A stretch of 64,000 nt of DNA from JBCCCJ01 sp039029315 (GTDB lineage Bacteria > Bacteroidota > Bacteroidia > J057). The notes below the pieces were generated by a model. It saw only the letters and a program-made list of their open reading frames with translations, was not told where the DNA came from and searched no databases. Position 1 is the first letter of the stretch. Each line of letters opens with the position of its first letter. Positions 44,249 through 52,613 of the stretch are shown one piece after another. The translations under genes and the position numbers were made by a program. The stretch lies in contig JBCCGK010000017.1 in NCBI GenBank assembly GCA_039029315.1, positions 1 to 64,000 on the forward strand. The letters are read 5' to 3'.

Positions 44249-44492
44249 GGTTGTGTCATTATTTTTCTGAAAGACGTTTTCCCTTCCCAAACTCCATCTC
44301 AGCCTTCATGTTGAGCTGGCTCTTGATACCAGTTGAAAGGCATATGGTCACTCCACCTGAGATGCATGATTTCAAGCCTCTCCATAGACACTCATCTTTT
44401 CACATCCGCGCTCAAGATCAGTAACCGGGATGCAACCCATCCAGAAGGTGATGCTCTCTTGGGTAAGGTTTGACAAGAATTAGCAGATCAAG

Positions 44493-45581
44493 ATGATAGC
44501 ACTGACCCATAGTCAACTCTTTGCCTCCTTGCTGGGATTTCTTTTCAGTGGGAACTTTTTTTTGGCCTATTTGAAGGAGAAAAAAAATCTACCTCAATTG
44601 TTTTTCTCCATCTACCTCTTCTTTTTCTCTGTCATCCTGATCGAGCAATGGGAATTTTTGACCCAGCCACAAAGAAGTTTATGGATTTGTGATTCATATG
44701 GAGCCTTGGTTGCCTCATTCTATGGGTATATGATGACAAGTCTGCGGCCTTCAAAGCCGCTCTCCCATTTGTATCTCTATTTATTTATTCCAGCGGCATT
44801 GGAAGTCTTGCTCCATGCGATGAGAATTCTGGATTTTGTTGTCTTGAACACCTACTGGATAGACGGAAGCCTGTATAGCTGGTCGCTGGAAATTGTTGAA
44901 TATTCGGCCTTTGTGATAGGAATTGTCTTGTGGACAGATATGCTGTTGCCTTTTGCCGAAAAGAAAAAGAAGTTCCTCGCTATTGTTGATAAACGGAAAA
45001 GAAACTGGCTAATCAGTTTCGTGATCTGCCAATTGGTTTTGATGGGCTTTTGGGGAATGGTTCTGTTGGAAAATACCTTTCAGCTGTCCTGGGTGGATCT
45101 GATCATCTTCATTATGATGCCAGCATTGATGATCGGATTTGCCTCCGACTTCATCCAACATCCGTGGATGTTTCGGTCCAGAGAAGCAGGAGATCGGGTC
45201 CAAAATCTCCGCAGAGACAGAGTTCAGGCCAATCCAGCATCTTCTTCAAAAGCAGAGGAACTTCAAAAAAGAATCCTGGACAAGCATTTGCACAGAAATC
45301 CTGATATGAACCTAGGGTTGATCAGCAAAGAAGTCAGCCTTCCCAAAGTCACAGTCTCAGAATTGATCAATCATCACTTTGGCAAAAGTTTCAGGGTGTA
45401 TGTGAATGATCTTCGGGTTGAGGAGGCAAAAGAGATGTTGCATGATCCGGCCTATGCACATCTGAGCATCCTGGGAATTGCCCTCGAAGTGGGCTTCAAA
45501 TCAGAATCGACCTTCTATACCTCCTTCAAACGAAATACTGGCACAACCCCTTTGGCTTTTCGCAAACATAAGTTCTCCTGA
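44493..45581 (+). CDS. AraC-family regulator with N-terminal membrane domain
   Basis: The 362-residue protein has about six to seven hydrophobic helices in residues 1-225 and a C-terminal AraC-type DNA-binding domain (about 255-360). The latter shows two HTH units: MNLGLISKEVSLPKVTVSELI and LSILGIALEVGFKSESTFYT, with the closing FKRNTGTTPLAFRK. Such membrane-bound AraC proteins, frequent in Bacteroidota, probably sense a signal in the membrane and act on DNA from there. It may regulate the serine-hydrolase lipoprotein 63 bases downstream. Confidence 0.9.
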   Translation: MIALTHSQLFASLLGFLFSGNFFLAYLKEKKNLPQLFFSIYLFFFSVILIEQWEFLTQPQRSLWICDSYGALVASFYGYMMTSLRPSKPLSHLYLYLFIPAALEVLLHAMRILDFVVLNTYWIDGSLYSWSLEIVEYSAFVIGIVLWTDMLLPFAEKKKKFLAIVDKRKRNWLISFVICQLVLMGFWGMVLLENTFQLSWVDLIIFIMMPALMIGFASDFIQHPWMFRSREAGDRVQNLRRDRVQANPASSSKAEELQKRILDKHLHRNPDMNLGLISKEVSLPKVTVSELINHHFGKSFRVYVNDLRVEEAKEMLHDPAYAHLSILGIALEVGFKSESTFYTSFKRNTGTTPLAFRKHKFS

Positions 45582-45644
45582 AACGCGTTTTGGGAGGTTT
45601 GGGCAGCAGGTGATTTGCATCTTGTGCTCAAACAAACAAGCCAT

Positions 45645-46733
45645 ATGAAACAAATTGTGTTATTCCTCAGTCTTGCCGTGCTCCTTCTCAGTTGTAGCAC
45701 CCTTAGCATTCCACCACTGTCAAGTGATCCTTTGGCCTCAGAGGCAGATATCCTCCTGCAAAAGCACATTCAGTCGGAAGCCCTGGTCGGGGTATCAGCA
45801 GCTGTACTTGTCGAAGACTCTATTGCCTGGCAAGGGGGCTTCGGTTATCTCGATGTCGAGGCGAAGATACAAGCGGACTCCAATATGCTTCACAGACTCG
45901 CCTCAGTTACCAAGCCTATGACTGCCACTGCCATCATGCACATGGTCGAAAACGGTGATCTGGATCTGGATGTACCGATACAGACCTATCTCCCAGATTT
46001 TCCTCCAAAATCAGAAGGAGACATCACCATTCGTCATTTGCTCAGTCATACCTCAGGGATCAAGACATATCGCGGCTTGGAAAACCGCCCTACGACAGAA
46101 TATCCAAGTCTCCTGGAAGGCACCAAGGTATTCAGAAATCGAGGACTCAGATCTACACCGGGAACAGAATACTTCTATTCTTCTTATGGGTATACCGTCC
46201 TCGGTGCGATTCTGGAAGAAGTGTCTGGCATGTCCTATCAAGCCTATATGGATCAGTACATTTGGCAAGCTGCAGGGATGATGTACACTTCCACAGAAGT
46301 ATTTGGTCAAACGTATCCAAATAAGGCCAAGTTGTACAAGAAGGTAAAAAGAGGGTTTCGGACAGACAAGGAAACCAATCTAAGCATTAAATATCCGGCA
46401 GGTGGGGTTCATTCAACCGTAGGGGATCTGCTCCGCTTTGCTCAAGCCATCATGCACCACCGATTGATCAGCAAAAAAAGTCAGGATCAGATGCTGATCG
46501 CTCCGATACTGGAAGAAGAAGCCAAACTCAGCTATGGACTGGGTTGGATCATTGCACAAGATGATATTCTCGGGCCTGTGCAATACCATGATGGACATCA
46601 ATCCGGGACAAGCACCATCCTGCTTCTTTTTCCAGAGCGCAAAGCTGCCATTGCCGTCCTGGCCAATTCATCCCGATCTATGGGGGCTGTCAATGATATT
46701 GCGCAAGCGCTGGAAGAGATGTTTTTGAAATAG
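45645..46733 (+). CDS. Beta-lactamase-fold serine hydrolase, lipoprotein
   Basis: The protein has about 362 residues. The lipobox VLLLSC gives C17 as acylated residue, so it is anchored to a membrane. The class C beta-lactamase/DD-peptidase-like fold has S87-x-x-K90 (ASVTKPM), the second motif in FYSSYGYT (Ser replaces the usual Asn of YxN) and HDGHQSGTS as third motif. Activity could be peptidase or esterase. ATG at 45645 (MKQIVLF) is chosen over 45615 because the signal sequence begins there. It follows the AraC-type regulator gene. Confidence 0.9.
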   Translation: MKQIVLFLSLAVLLLSCSTLSIPPLSSDPLASEADILLQKHIQSEALVGVSAAVLVEDSIAWQGGFGYLDVEAKIQADSNMLHRLASVTKPMTATAIMHMVENGDLDLDVPIQTYLPDFPPKSEGDITIRHLLSHTSGIKTYRGLENRPTTEYPSLLEGTKVFRNRGLRSTPGTEYFYSSYGYTVLGAILEEVSGMSYQAYMDQYIWQAAGMMYTSTEVFGQTYPNKAKLYKKVKRGFRTDKETNLSIKYPAGGVHSTVGDLLRFAQAIMHHRLISKKSQDQMLIAPILEEEAKLSYGLGWIIAQDDILGPVQYHDGHQSGTSTILLLFPERKAAIAVLANSSRSMGAVNDIAQALEEMFLK

Positions 46734-46967
46734 AGCTTGTTTGGCATGTGCTTTCTTTGCCTCTTTCCCCTTACAGATTCTGACTTGAATTCGACACCAG
46801 CTATCATTGGTGTCGAATTCCAATCTTCCTTCGACAGAAGCTGTCTTTTCTCTATTCACAGCAAGTCTTTGCCAGTTGGAGGGGTCCCTAAAACATTCAT
46901 ACATGCGTCGAATCGCTTCGACGATATCAAATACATACTTCTGCTGATTCGGGTCAAACTCCATCAA
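46668..46967 (-). CDS. Small unknown protein at end of the redox operon
   Basis: A 99-residue frame begins 15 bases after the stop of the double-FAD oxidase gene and runs 66 bases into the end of the convergent hydrolase gene. The first half (MMEFDPNQQKYVFDIVEAIRR is helical) looks like a protein. The second half includes the 34-bp palindrome at 46787-46820, translated as part of EFDTNDSWCRIQ. The C-terminus is basic. It is a plausible but uncertain gene and may be a truncated remnant. Confidence 0.45.
   Translation of the reverse strand: MMEFDPNQQKYVFDIVEAIRRMYECFRDPSNWQRLAVNREKTASVEGRLEFDTNDSWCRIQVRICKGKEAKKAHAKQALFQKHLFQRLRNIIDSPHRSG
46787..46820. repeat. 34-bp palindrome with 12-bp stem
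   Basis: GAATTCGACACC (46787-46798) and GGTGTCGAATTC (46809-46820) pair perfectly around a 10-base loop. It is the strongest hairpin of this size in the window and lies 54 bases behind the hydrolase stop. No T-run follows on either strand, so it is not a standard terminator. It could be a transcript-stabilising structure or a protein-binding site. Confidence 0.7.
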
Positions 46968-46982
46968 TTTTTAGCCCTTCGC

Positions 46983-49856
46983 CTACCAACCAAGATAGTA
47001 GGATTTAGACAACCAATCCGGACAGACCAAATCGTATTTTTCTCGCATGACATGCTCTGTGACGCAGAAAGCTCCTTCCACCCAACCTTGCTGGTCTGAA
47101 TATGCCTCTCCAACGATGAAGATTCGTTCTTCCTGATAGGGTTGTCGCATATATGGCATAACCTCCCATACTTCATATCCTCCTTTCCAGGCATGATATC
47201 CCCCTCCAAAAGGGTCTTCTGTCCAATCTTTGTAAGCAGAGGTATAGGGATCAGGAATGGTGATAGATGGTCCATGAAGTTCTCTCACCTGACTCATCAC
47301 CTCCTCCACCATCATTTCACTGGCGTGCTCATAGTGTGGGTACAGGACATTTCCTCCTCTGATCAGTTTGGTCTTTCGTGTTTTGAAGGGTTTGCCTCCT
47401 TCAAGTGCTTGCCAAAAAGAGACGGTCCGCATATCATTGTAGCTGGCAAGAAAGAGAGAATGAGAATTCTTGGGATCAACGCCGAAGTAATAGCATTGCC
47501 GCATCGGAAGATCTGTAATCGATTCTCCCGCCTTGGCTCCCAAGACCTTTTCCCACCAGGGTTCTTCAAATCCCAACAAAATCTTATAGGAAGGCTCGAT
47601 GATGACCGAATCCAGTTGTTTGTGCAGCTCTTCCTGTGTATCCCGATCAAAAAAGAAGTTGTCCTGGTCCAACAATTCAAGGGAACGTCTCGGCATCCCT
47701 AGAATCAGATCTTTGGCCTGCACTTCCCAACTTTTGTTCGCCTCACTGTTGAAGAAGGTCAGGATGTAGCGATAGCTGCTGCTCGAATCTGGATTGCGTT
47801 TGAAGCTTTCCAACCTGTTTTTGGTCCGTATTGTGCCTCCTTTTTGCAAAAAGGCGTCTGCCAGACAAGTCAGCACTTGATCATAGCCCCCTTCTATGGT
47901 CTTATACATCACCTGATCACTGGCAAAATCCCCCACCATATACGGGAATGCTTCTGCGGCATTCCAGTTGATGGTGTTGGAATAATATCCACCAGCCTGT
48001 GCCAGGAACTCATAACATTCCTGTGAGGAGCGATCCTTGAGCAAATTCCAGAATCCGATTTCATAGACAGGCTTCTTATGATATGGGCCCTCAAATTGAT
48101 ATCTCAATTTTTGCTTTACCTTGTTCCACTCTTTCCGGGGAGATTTGCTTTTCTGGATTTTCTCCAATGAATAGCCATCCGCCTCCAGGACTTCCCGAAT
48201 GATGTCTGTGAAGATGGTGTCGGAGCTTTTTCCCTGAAATTTTTCCTCTACAAAATATCGGGTTTGGAAAGACTCTCCCGTGATGTGTGCCTGAGAAAAT
48301 CGATTGGCGAAGAAGCGTTGTTTTCTCAAATAAAAGAGGTGGTGATTGGCATCTCCCATCGGAAAACCTATGGGCTTCAATCCATATTGACCAGCAAAAA
48401 CATCCTCAATCAGGGCGGTTACAATTTGCTGTTGGGTCATATATCGCATGCCTCCCAACTCTCCGACGACATTCATGCCGGGAAGTTTGACAGATTCCAG
48501 CCGACCTCCTACTCGATCACTACATTCAAAAATATTCACATCCAGATTCAGAGATTTCCCTTTTCTGGTGTTCCCATGAAGGAGACGGTATCCTGAATAC
48601 AAACCTGAAGCTCCTGCCCCAACAACCGCCACATCCAATTGAAGATTCTCTTGTATCCCAGTCTGGAATCGCTTGCTGATCTCTCCTCTGACCAGGGGCC
48701 AATCAATGGCAAAATGCGAAATGTCATAGCTGGTGGTGCCTTCCAAAGCTAGATCAGCCAGGATTTTCCCAAGCAAAGGAATGAACTTGGCTGCCCATCC
48801 ACCAGTATATACCAGGATATTTTCGTGATTATGCACCCATTCAGGAGCAGTATCCAGCATCAGTTCCTTGCCATTGTTGCTCAAGGCAATGATGCAGGTT
48901 GAGGTAAATTCGGCTTCTGGTTCCAGCCCAACCATATGTTCCCGAACCCAATCAGTATTGAGCTTCAGGCTTGTTTCGCTAGGGATAAAGCTTCGCTCAT
49001 CCGGCGAATGAATGATTCTATCCGGAATATCAGGAGCTACTCGTATATAGCCAGGATTGGCCCACTCGACCTCTGGAAAGCCATAAAACAGGCTGGTATT
49101 CTGAGGCTCCTGAAAGACAAACCAGGTGGGCAATTGTACTGCTTCTGTTCGCTTGTAATAGGCAGAAGACATTTCCCATATATCCAGATTTATATGGAGT
49201 CCCAATAAGGCAAGGGTATCATTGACATAGGCACCTTCAGTCAGGATCAGTTTTTCGGTTTTGATCGTATGGCCCTTGTCTGTCGTAAGGAGGATATCTC
49301 CTTGCCTGCGTGATTCAACATCTGTGAGTGTGACATATTCTTCCAGATCAATGTTGCTTGCATCATTGGCGATGTTGAACAAGGTCTGAAGGGTTGCCCT
49401 CATGTCAATGATGCCGCCATCGGGTTGAAAAAATCCCGAATAATCTTTGGGCAGGTTTTTGAATGGATAGTTTTTTTCTATCGAAGCTGCATCCAGTTTT
49501 TTGTAGGGAATGTTCAACTCATCCATGACCTCCATCGCTGCCTGAATGCCCCCTTCCTGTGAGCTGATATCCGGCGAACCAAACCAAAGAGAACCAACTT
49601 TGTCAATCAGGCTGTCTTCTGTGTGGCTTTGTAATTCTTCCCAAAAGGGAATGGAATCCAGGGCCAATTGTGCCATATATTTCTGTGCATACTGGACCCG
49701 AAACTGGCGTGACATCCCTGCCGAACTTCCTTTCTGGTTGAGGAATCCGAATTGCTCTAGCAAGAGAACCTTTTTGTTGGTATTCGACAATTGGGCAGCG
49801 GTTGCCAATCCCATGGCACCACCACCTACAATGACGATGTCATATTTTTTTCTCAT
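46983..49856 (-). CDS. Fusion of two FAD amine oxidases (sarcosine/N-methyltryptophan-oxidase-like + monoamine/L-amino-acid-oxidase-like)
   Basis: The 957-residue protein has two complete FAD domains. Part 1 (about 1-395) is DAO-like: IVGGGAMGLATAAQL, then a C-terminal FYGFP..YTGGWAAKFIPLLGKILADLAL. C321 (STCIIAL) lies where sarcosine oxidases bind FAD covalently. Part 2 (about 403-957) is flavin amine oxidase-like: VAVVGAGASGLYSGY, ECSDRVGGRLES, ELGGMRYM, and the closing IFIVGEAYSDQQGWVEGA. Both families release H2O2 from amines. Fusing the two is rare and suggests channelling of two successive oxidations. It follows the DyP gene by 13 bases. Confidence 0.92.
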   Translation of the reverse strand: MRKKYDIVIVGGGAMGLATAAQLSNTNKKVLLLEQFGFLNQKGSSAGMSRQFRVQYAQKYMAQLALDSIPFWEELQSHTEDSLIDKVGSLWFGSPDISSQEGGIQAAMEVMDELNIPYKKLDAASIEKNYPFKNLPKDYSGFFQPDGGIIDMRATLQTLFNIANDASNIDLEEYVTLTDVESRRQGDILLTTDKGHTIKTEKLILTEGAYVNDTLALLGLHINLDIWEMSSAYYKRTEAVQLPTWFVFQEPQNTSLFYGFPEVEWANPGYIRVAPDIPDRIIHSPDERSFIPSETSLKLNTDWVREHMVGLEPEAEFTSTCIIALSNNGKELMLDTAPEWVHNHENILVYTGGWAAKFIPLLGKILADLALEGTTSYDISHFAIDWPLVRGEISKRFQTGIQENLQLDVAVVGAGASGLYSGYRLLHGNTRKGKSLNLDVNIFECSDRVGGRLESVKLPGMNVVGELGGMRYMTQQQIVTALIEDVFAGQYGLKPIGFPMGDANHHLFYLRKQRFFANRFSQAHITGESFQTRYFVEEKFQGKSSDTIFTDIIREVLEADGYSLEKIQKSKSPRKEWNKVKQKLRYQFEGPYHKKPVYEIGFWNLLKDRSSQECYEFLAQAGGYYSNTINWNAAEAFPYMVGDFASDQVMYKTIEGGYDQVLTCLADAFLQKGGTIRTKNRLESFKRNPDSSSSYRYILTFFNSEANKSWEVQAKDLILGMPRRSLELLDQDNFFFDRDTQEELHKQLDSVIIEPSYKILLGFEEPWWEKVLGAKAGESITDLPMRQCYYFGVDPKNSHSLFLASYNDMRTVSFWQALEGGKPFKTRKTKLIRGGNVLYPHYEHASEMMVEEVMSQVRELHGPSITIPDPYTSAYKDWTEDPFGGGYHAWKGGYEVWEVMPYMRQPYQEERIFIVGEAYSDQQGWVEGAFCVTEHVMREKYDLVCPDWLSKSYYLGW

Positions 49857-49869
49857 GGGTATATCTGGA

Positions 49870-51291
49870 TTATATGCTTGTCAAATAGTTCAATACAGTC
49901 ATAGAAGGTAGGAAGAAATATTGTCCGCCCCGAATGGTTACAAATCGCTCCCAATTGTCCAGAAACTGATTGTTGGGTTCTGCTTGAATGGTAAACTGCC
50001 AGTTTTTCGCTCTCGGGTCCCCTTCCGTCGGTGCCCCGATGACGATATCTACATCATTGCTCAGATGTCGCAACTGATTGTTGTTGGCCCAGGCATGTTG
50101 GATAAATTCAAATTGCAGCTCCAGATTGGCATTGAAGCAGATGAAGTGTAGTCCTTGTTCATTGGAATCCTTCTCATGATAGTTTCGCCCTCTTCGGATG
50201 ATGCGGTGGCGACGCGTGATTTTCAATGACTGTTTGGGCTTGTACCACCTAAAAGCATCTCTGGGATTGTTGCGCCTTAAATGAGAACCAAATGGGCAGC
50301 GTAGACCATCCGGGTCCAGTTCTGCATAGCCAAAATCATCATTGTCTGGCAGTCCACCGGGATCTTTGTCCGGGAAAATCACAAGAGAAGCACCACTAGG
50401 CCATCGACCAATGCATTTGGCAGCCAACTTGATCTTGGCTTCTTCATCGACGGTTCCATCTGCTTTTCTGGTTTTGTCCTCCATATATTGCCAAAATGCT
50501 TCAACATGTTGTTGCATTTGGCGGAATACCATGAATGTCCCATTTCGCCCGAGATCCTTCTTGCCTGAACCTGCTGCATCCTCTGCCAGAAGGGCAGTGT
50601 TTCCCTGATCCTTTTCTACAAGCGGGGTATATGGATACTGTCCATGTTCATTTTTGTATCCAAGCAAAAATTCTCCTGCTTCGACAATGTCATTATCTGG
50701 CCCAGATCGCCCACTTCCCTTGACAGTCGGTTGAGAAATCCCGTCATGAAAGCCAAAGGGTTCCTTGTTTTCCGAATTGAGGAAACCATACATTTCTTTG
50801 AGAATGGTGAATCCTCCATTGTCATCAATCACCTGCTTCTGCTCGGCTGCAAAGGCTGTCATCATCTCTTTGTCTTTAGCATGGAAGATCAGCACCATAT
50901 GCAATCGGGTATCATTGACGCCATTTTCATCGGCTCCCCATCGCCATTTCTGGGGTTCACTTTCTCCATAATCACCCAAAATCCGATTGCGGTTTTGGGT
51001 TGAAATTCCTTCTCTGAAAGGCACGGGAAAGGTCTCTACATTTTCCTCATCCATCCCTAGAGCTTTCAATCCATGATAGGTAAAAGCCAGATGCAGGGTC
51101 TTTTCTGCACGATTGGAGATATCTGCAGAGTCTATCAGGGGCAGAATCTCTTTCATCCATGCCTTGGCTTTAGTGGCATCACCTACTTCAAGCAAAAAAT
51201 AGGCGGTTTCCATTAACTTTCCGTATCCACGGATGAGCATGCCTTGGATATCGTCCAAGTCTAGTGTTCTGGGGTTAGCTATGATTGCCAT
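49870..51291 (-). CDS. DyP-type haem peroxidase
   Basis: The 473-residue protein carries the DyP hallmark GFHDG with catalytic D183, the proximal haem ligand H337 (FGSHLRRNNPRD) and the distal Arg in RRHRIIRRGRNY near 373. Length and the position of inserts fit the larger DyP classes (C/D-type) rather than the Tat-exported EfeB type. No signal peptide is present, so it is cytoplasmic. It would use H2O2 to oxidise an organic substrate. Its neighbours, a double FAD oxidase that should make H2O2 and a P450, point to a shared pathway. Spacing to neighbours is 13 and 21 bases. Confidence 0.95.
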   Translation of the reverse strand: MAIIANPRTLDLDDIQGMLIRGYGKLMETAYFLLEVGDATKAKAWMKEILPLIDSADISNRAEKTLHLAFTYHGLKALGMDEENVETFPVPFREGISTQNRNRILGDYGESEPQKWRWGADENGVNDTRLHMVLIFHAKDKEMMTAFAAEQKQVIDDNGGFTILKEMYGFLNSENKEPFGFHDGISQPTVKGSGRSGPDNDIVEAGEFLLGYKNEHGQYPYTPLVEKDQGNTALLAEDAAGSGKKDLGRNGTFMVFRQMQQHVEAFWQYMEDKTRKADGTVDEEAKIKLAAKCIGRWPSGASLVIFPDKDPGGLPDNDDFGYAELDPDGLRCPFGSHLRRNNPRDAFRWYKPKQSLKITRRHRIIRRGRNYHEKDSNEQGLHFICFNANLELQFEFIQHAWANNNQLRHLSNDVDIVIGAPTEGDPRAKNWQFTIQAEPNNQFLDNWERFVTIRGGQYFFLPSMTVLNYLTSI

Positions 51292-51312
51292 GTCTATTCT
51301 TTGATTGTGTGG

Positions 51313-52590
51313 TTAAATCCTACGAAGCATGTCTTGTATTTGAGTATCATTTAATTGGCCAGAGTTGAACAAGTCCACTCTCAGCTGTGATTTGCTGACG
51401 ATCTGCTGCAAACCATTCCAGGGATAGGCAGAATACCACATCTGCGTAGGAACCTGCGTATATCGTCCCCATCCCATGAATTCTAGTATGATATAAGCCC
51501 CTTTTCCAAACACAAAAAAGGTTCTTGGATATCCTTTGGAGGCACCATAAATCGCATTGAGCCCCCATCCGCTGTTGTCCACAAAATCTCCCAAATATTC
51601 ATCAAAACTTCCATCAAAATTGCTGAAGAAGACGAACCGCTTTCCCTTGTCAATGAGAACCCACCTGGCAAAATGTATGGTAGGCGTTCCCAACAATTGC
51701 CCGTGCGCAAATTGGTTTTTGCCAAGAAAAGTTGTCAACCACAGGAAAAAGTGCAAACCCAACTTCCGCAAGCCTCCTATGGTGACAAACAACTGAGACA
51801 GTTGATTCTGATAAATGATGTCTTCCTGGTCTTTCAGGGTTTTCAGATGTTCCAAGGGAATCTGGTTGACAGTTTTCCCAAAAGGTTTGGCTCTCCTTTC
51901 ATAGAAGAAATGAATCAGGACCAGAAATAGCAGGAGAAAGGGAAGAATCAGCAGAAGAAACAAGCCAAGCAAGACCAGCTTCACATAATTCGTCTTGGGT
52001 AATTGGAAAGTCTCTCTTGCCCAGTCCCATTGAGGATCGTCTCCCAGGAATTCCTGGATGGCCTCATAAGCCTGTCGGGATGTTGACCACTTCCCTTCAT
52101 TTGCCTTCACAAAATCTCTCAAGGCGGTATGCAGCTTTTCCTCATTGTGGATTTGATCGACTGTTCGCTTCGGTGCCCCTACATAAAATCCAGGTGTGGA
52201 AAGGCTATGCTGTTTTAGATATGCAAGCCGACTGGCTTTGTTTCGGGCATCTTTCTCTGGATAGCTCACACAATGCTCCAGAATCGAATCAAGCCCTTCA
52301 GTGAGAGGAGCATTGTTCAGGAGATCTTCAAGATGTTGGTCTCCATTGCCATCTACATTTGCTGCATAAATCAAGCTTGCTGATAGATTCAAATTCTGGT
52401 CCGCGGGTACCACCAGCCATCGGGCAAAGTGAACATTCCCGAGTTCATCCAGGGGAAATGAAGGCTTCTCAACTTTTTTAAATATTCCATATGGATTCCC
52501 CAATTCGTTCAGTTTCTTGGTCACTGCCTCAACCTGAGCAGAATCTGGAATAATGGGAATTTGTAGGGAAACGGGATTTTGCCGTGCCAT
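51313..52590 (-). CDS. Membrane protein with duplicated 'HFARW' module, unknown function
   Basis: The 425-residue protein contains two related soluble modules on either side of a membrane helix (about 200-225: VKLVLLGLFLLLILPFLLLF). Module 1 (about 50-125) reads HFARWLVV, then LIYAANVDGNG and LEDLLN. Module 2 (about 305-375) reads HFARWVLI, FVFFSNFDGSFDEYLGDFVD. The shared order is HFARW, (F/Y)xxNxDG, LxDxx and a YP block, implying an internal duplication. The strand-helix pattern recalls the ferredoxin-like fold of DyP peroxidases, but no haem ligand is clear. Its tight position between P450 and DyP genes suggests a membrane dock or a substrate-handling subunit. Confidence 0.8.
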   Translation of the reverse strand: MARQNPVSLQIPIIPDSAQVEAVTKKLNELGNPYGIFKKVEKPSFPLDELGNVHFARWLVVPADQNLNLSASLIYAANVDGNGDQHLEDLLNNAPLTEGLDSILEHCVSYPEKDARNKASRLAYLKQHSLSTPGFYVGAPKRTVDQIHNEEKLHTALRDFVKANEGKWSTSRQAYEAIQEFLGDDPQWDWARETFQLPKTNYVKLVLLGLFLLLILPFLLLFLVLIHFFYERRAKPFGKTVNQIPLEHLKTLKDQEDIIYQNQLSQLFVTIGGLRKLGLHFFLWLTTFLGKNQFAHGQLLGTPTIHFARWVLIDKGKRFVFFSNFDGSFDEYLGDFVDNSGWGLNAIYGASKGYPRTFFVFGKGAYIILEFMGWGRYTQVPTQMWYSAYPWNGLQQIVSKSQLRVDLFNSGQLNDTQIQDMLRRI

Positions 52591-52613
52591 ATTTACAGAT
52601 TAGTTAGGGGATG

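Noticed and set aside
44291..44492. tRNA or small RNA in the gap before the AraC-type gene
   Set aside because: No cloverleaf or GTTC-type T-loop was found. Nothing supportable in this stretch.
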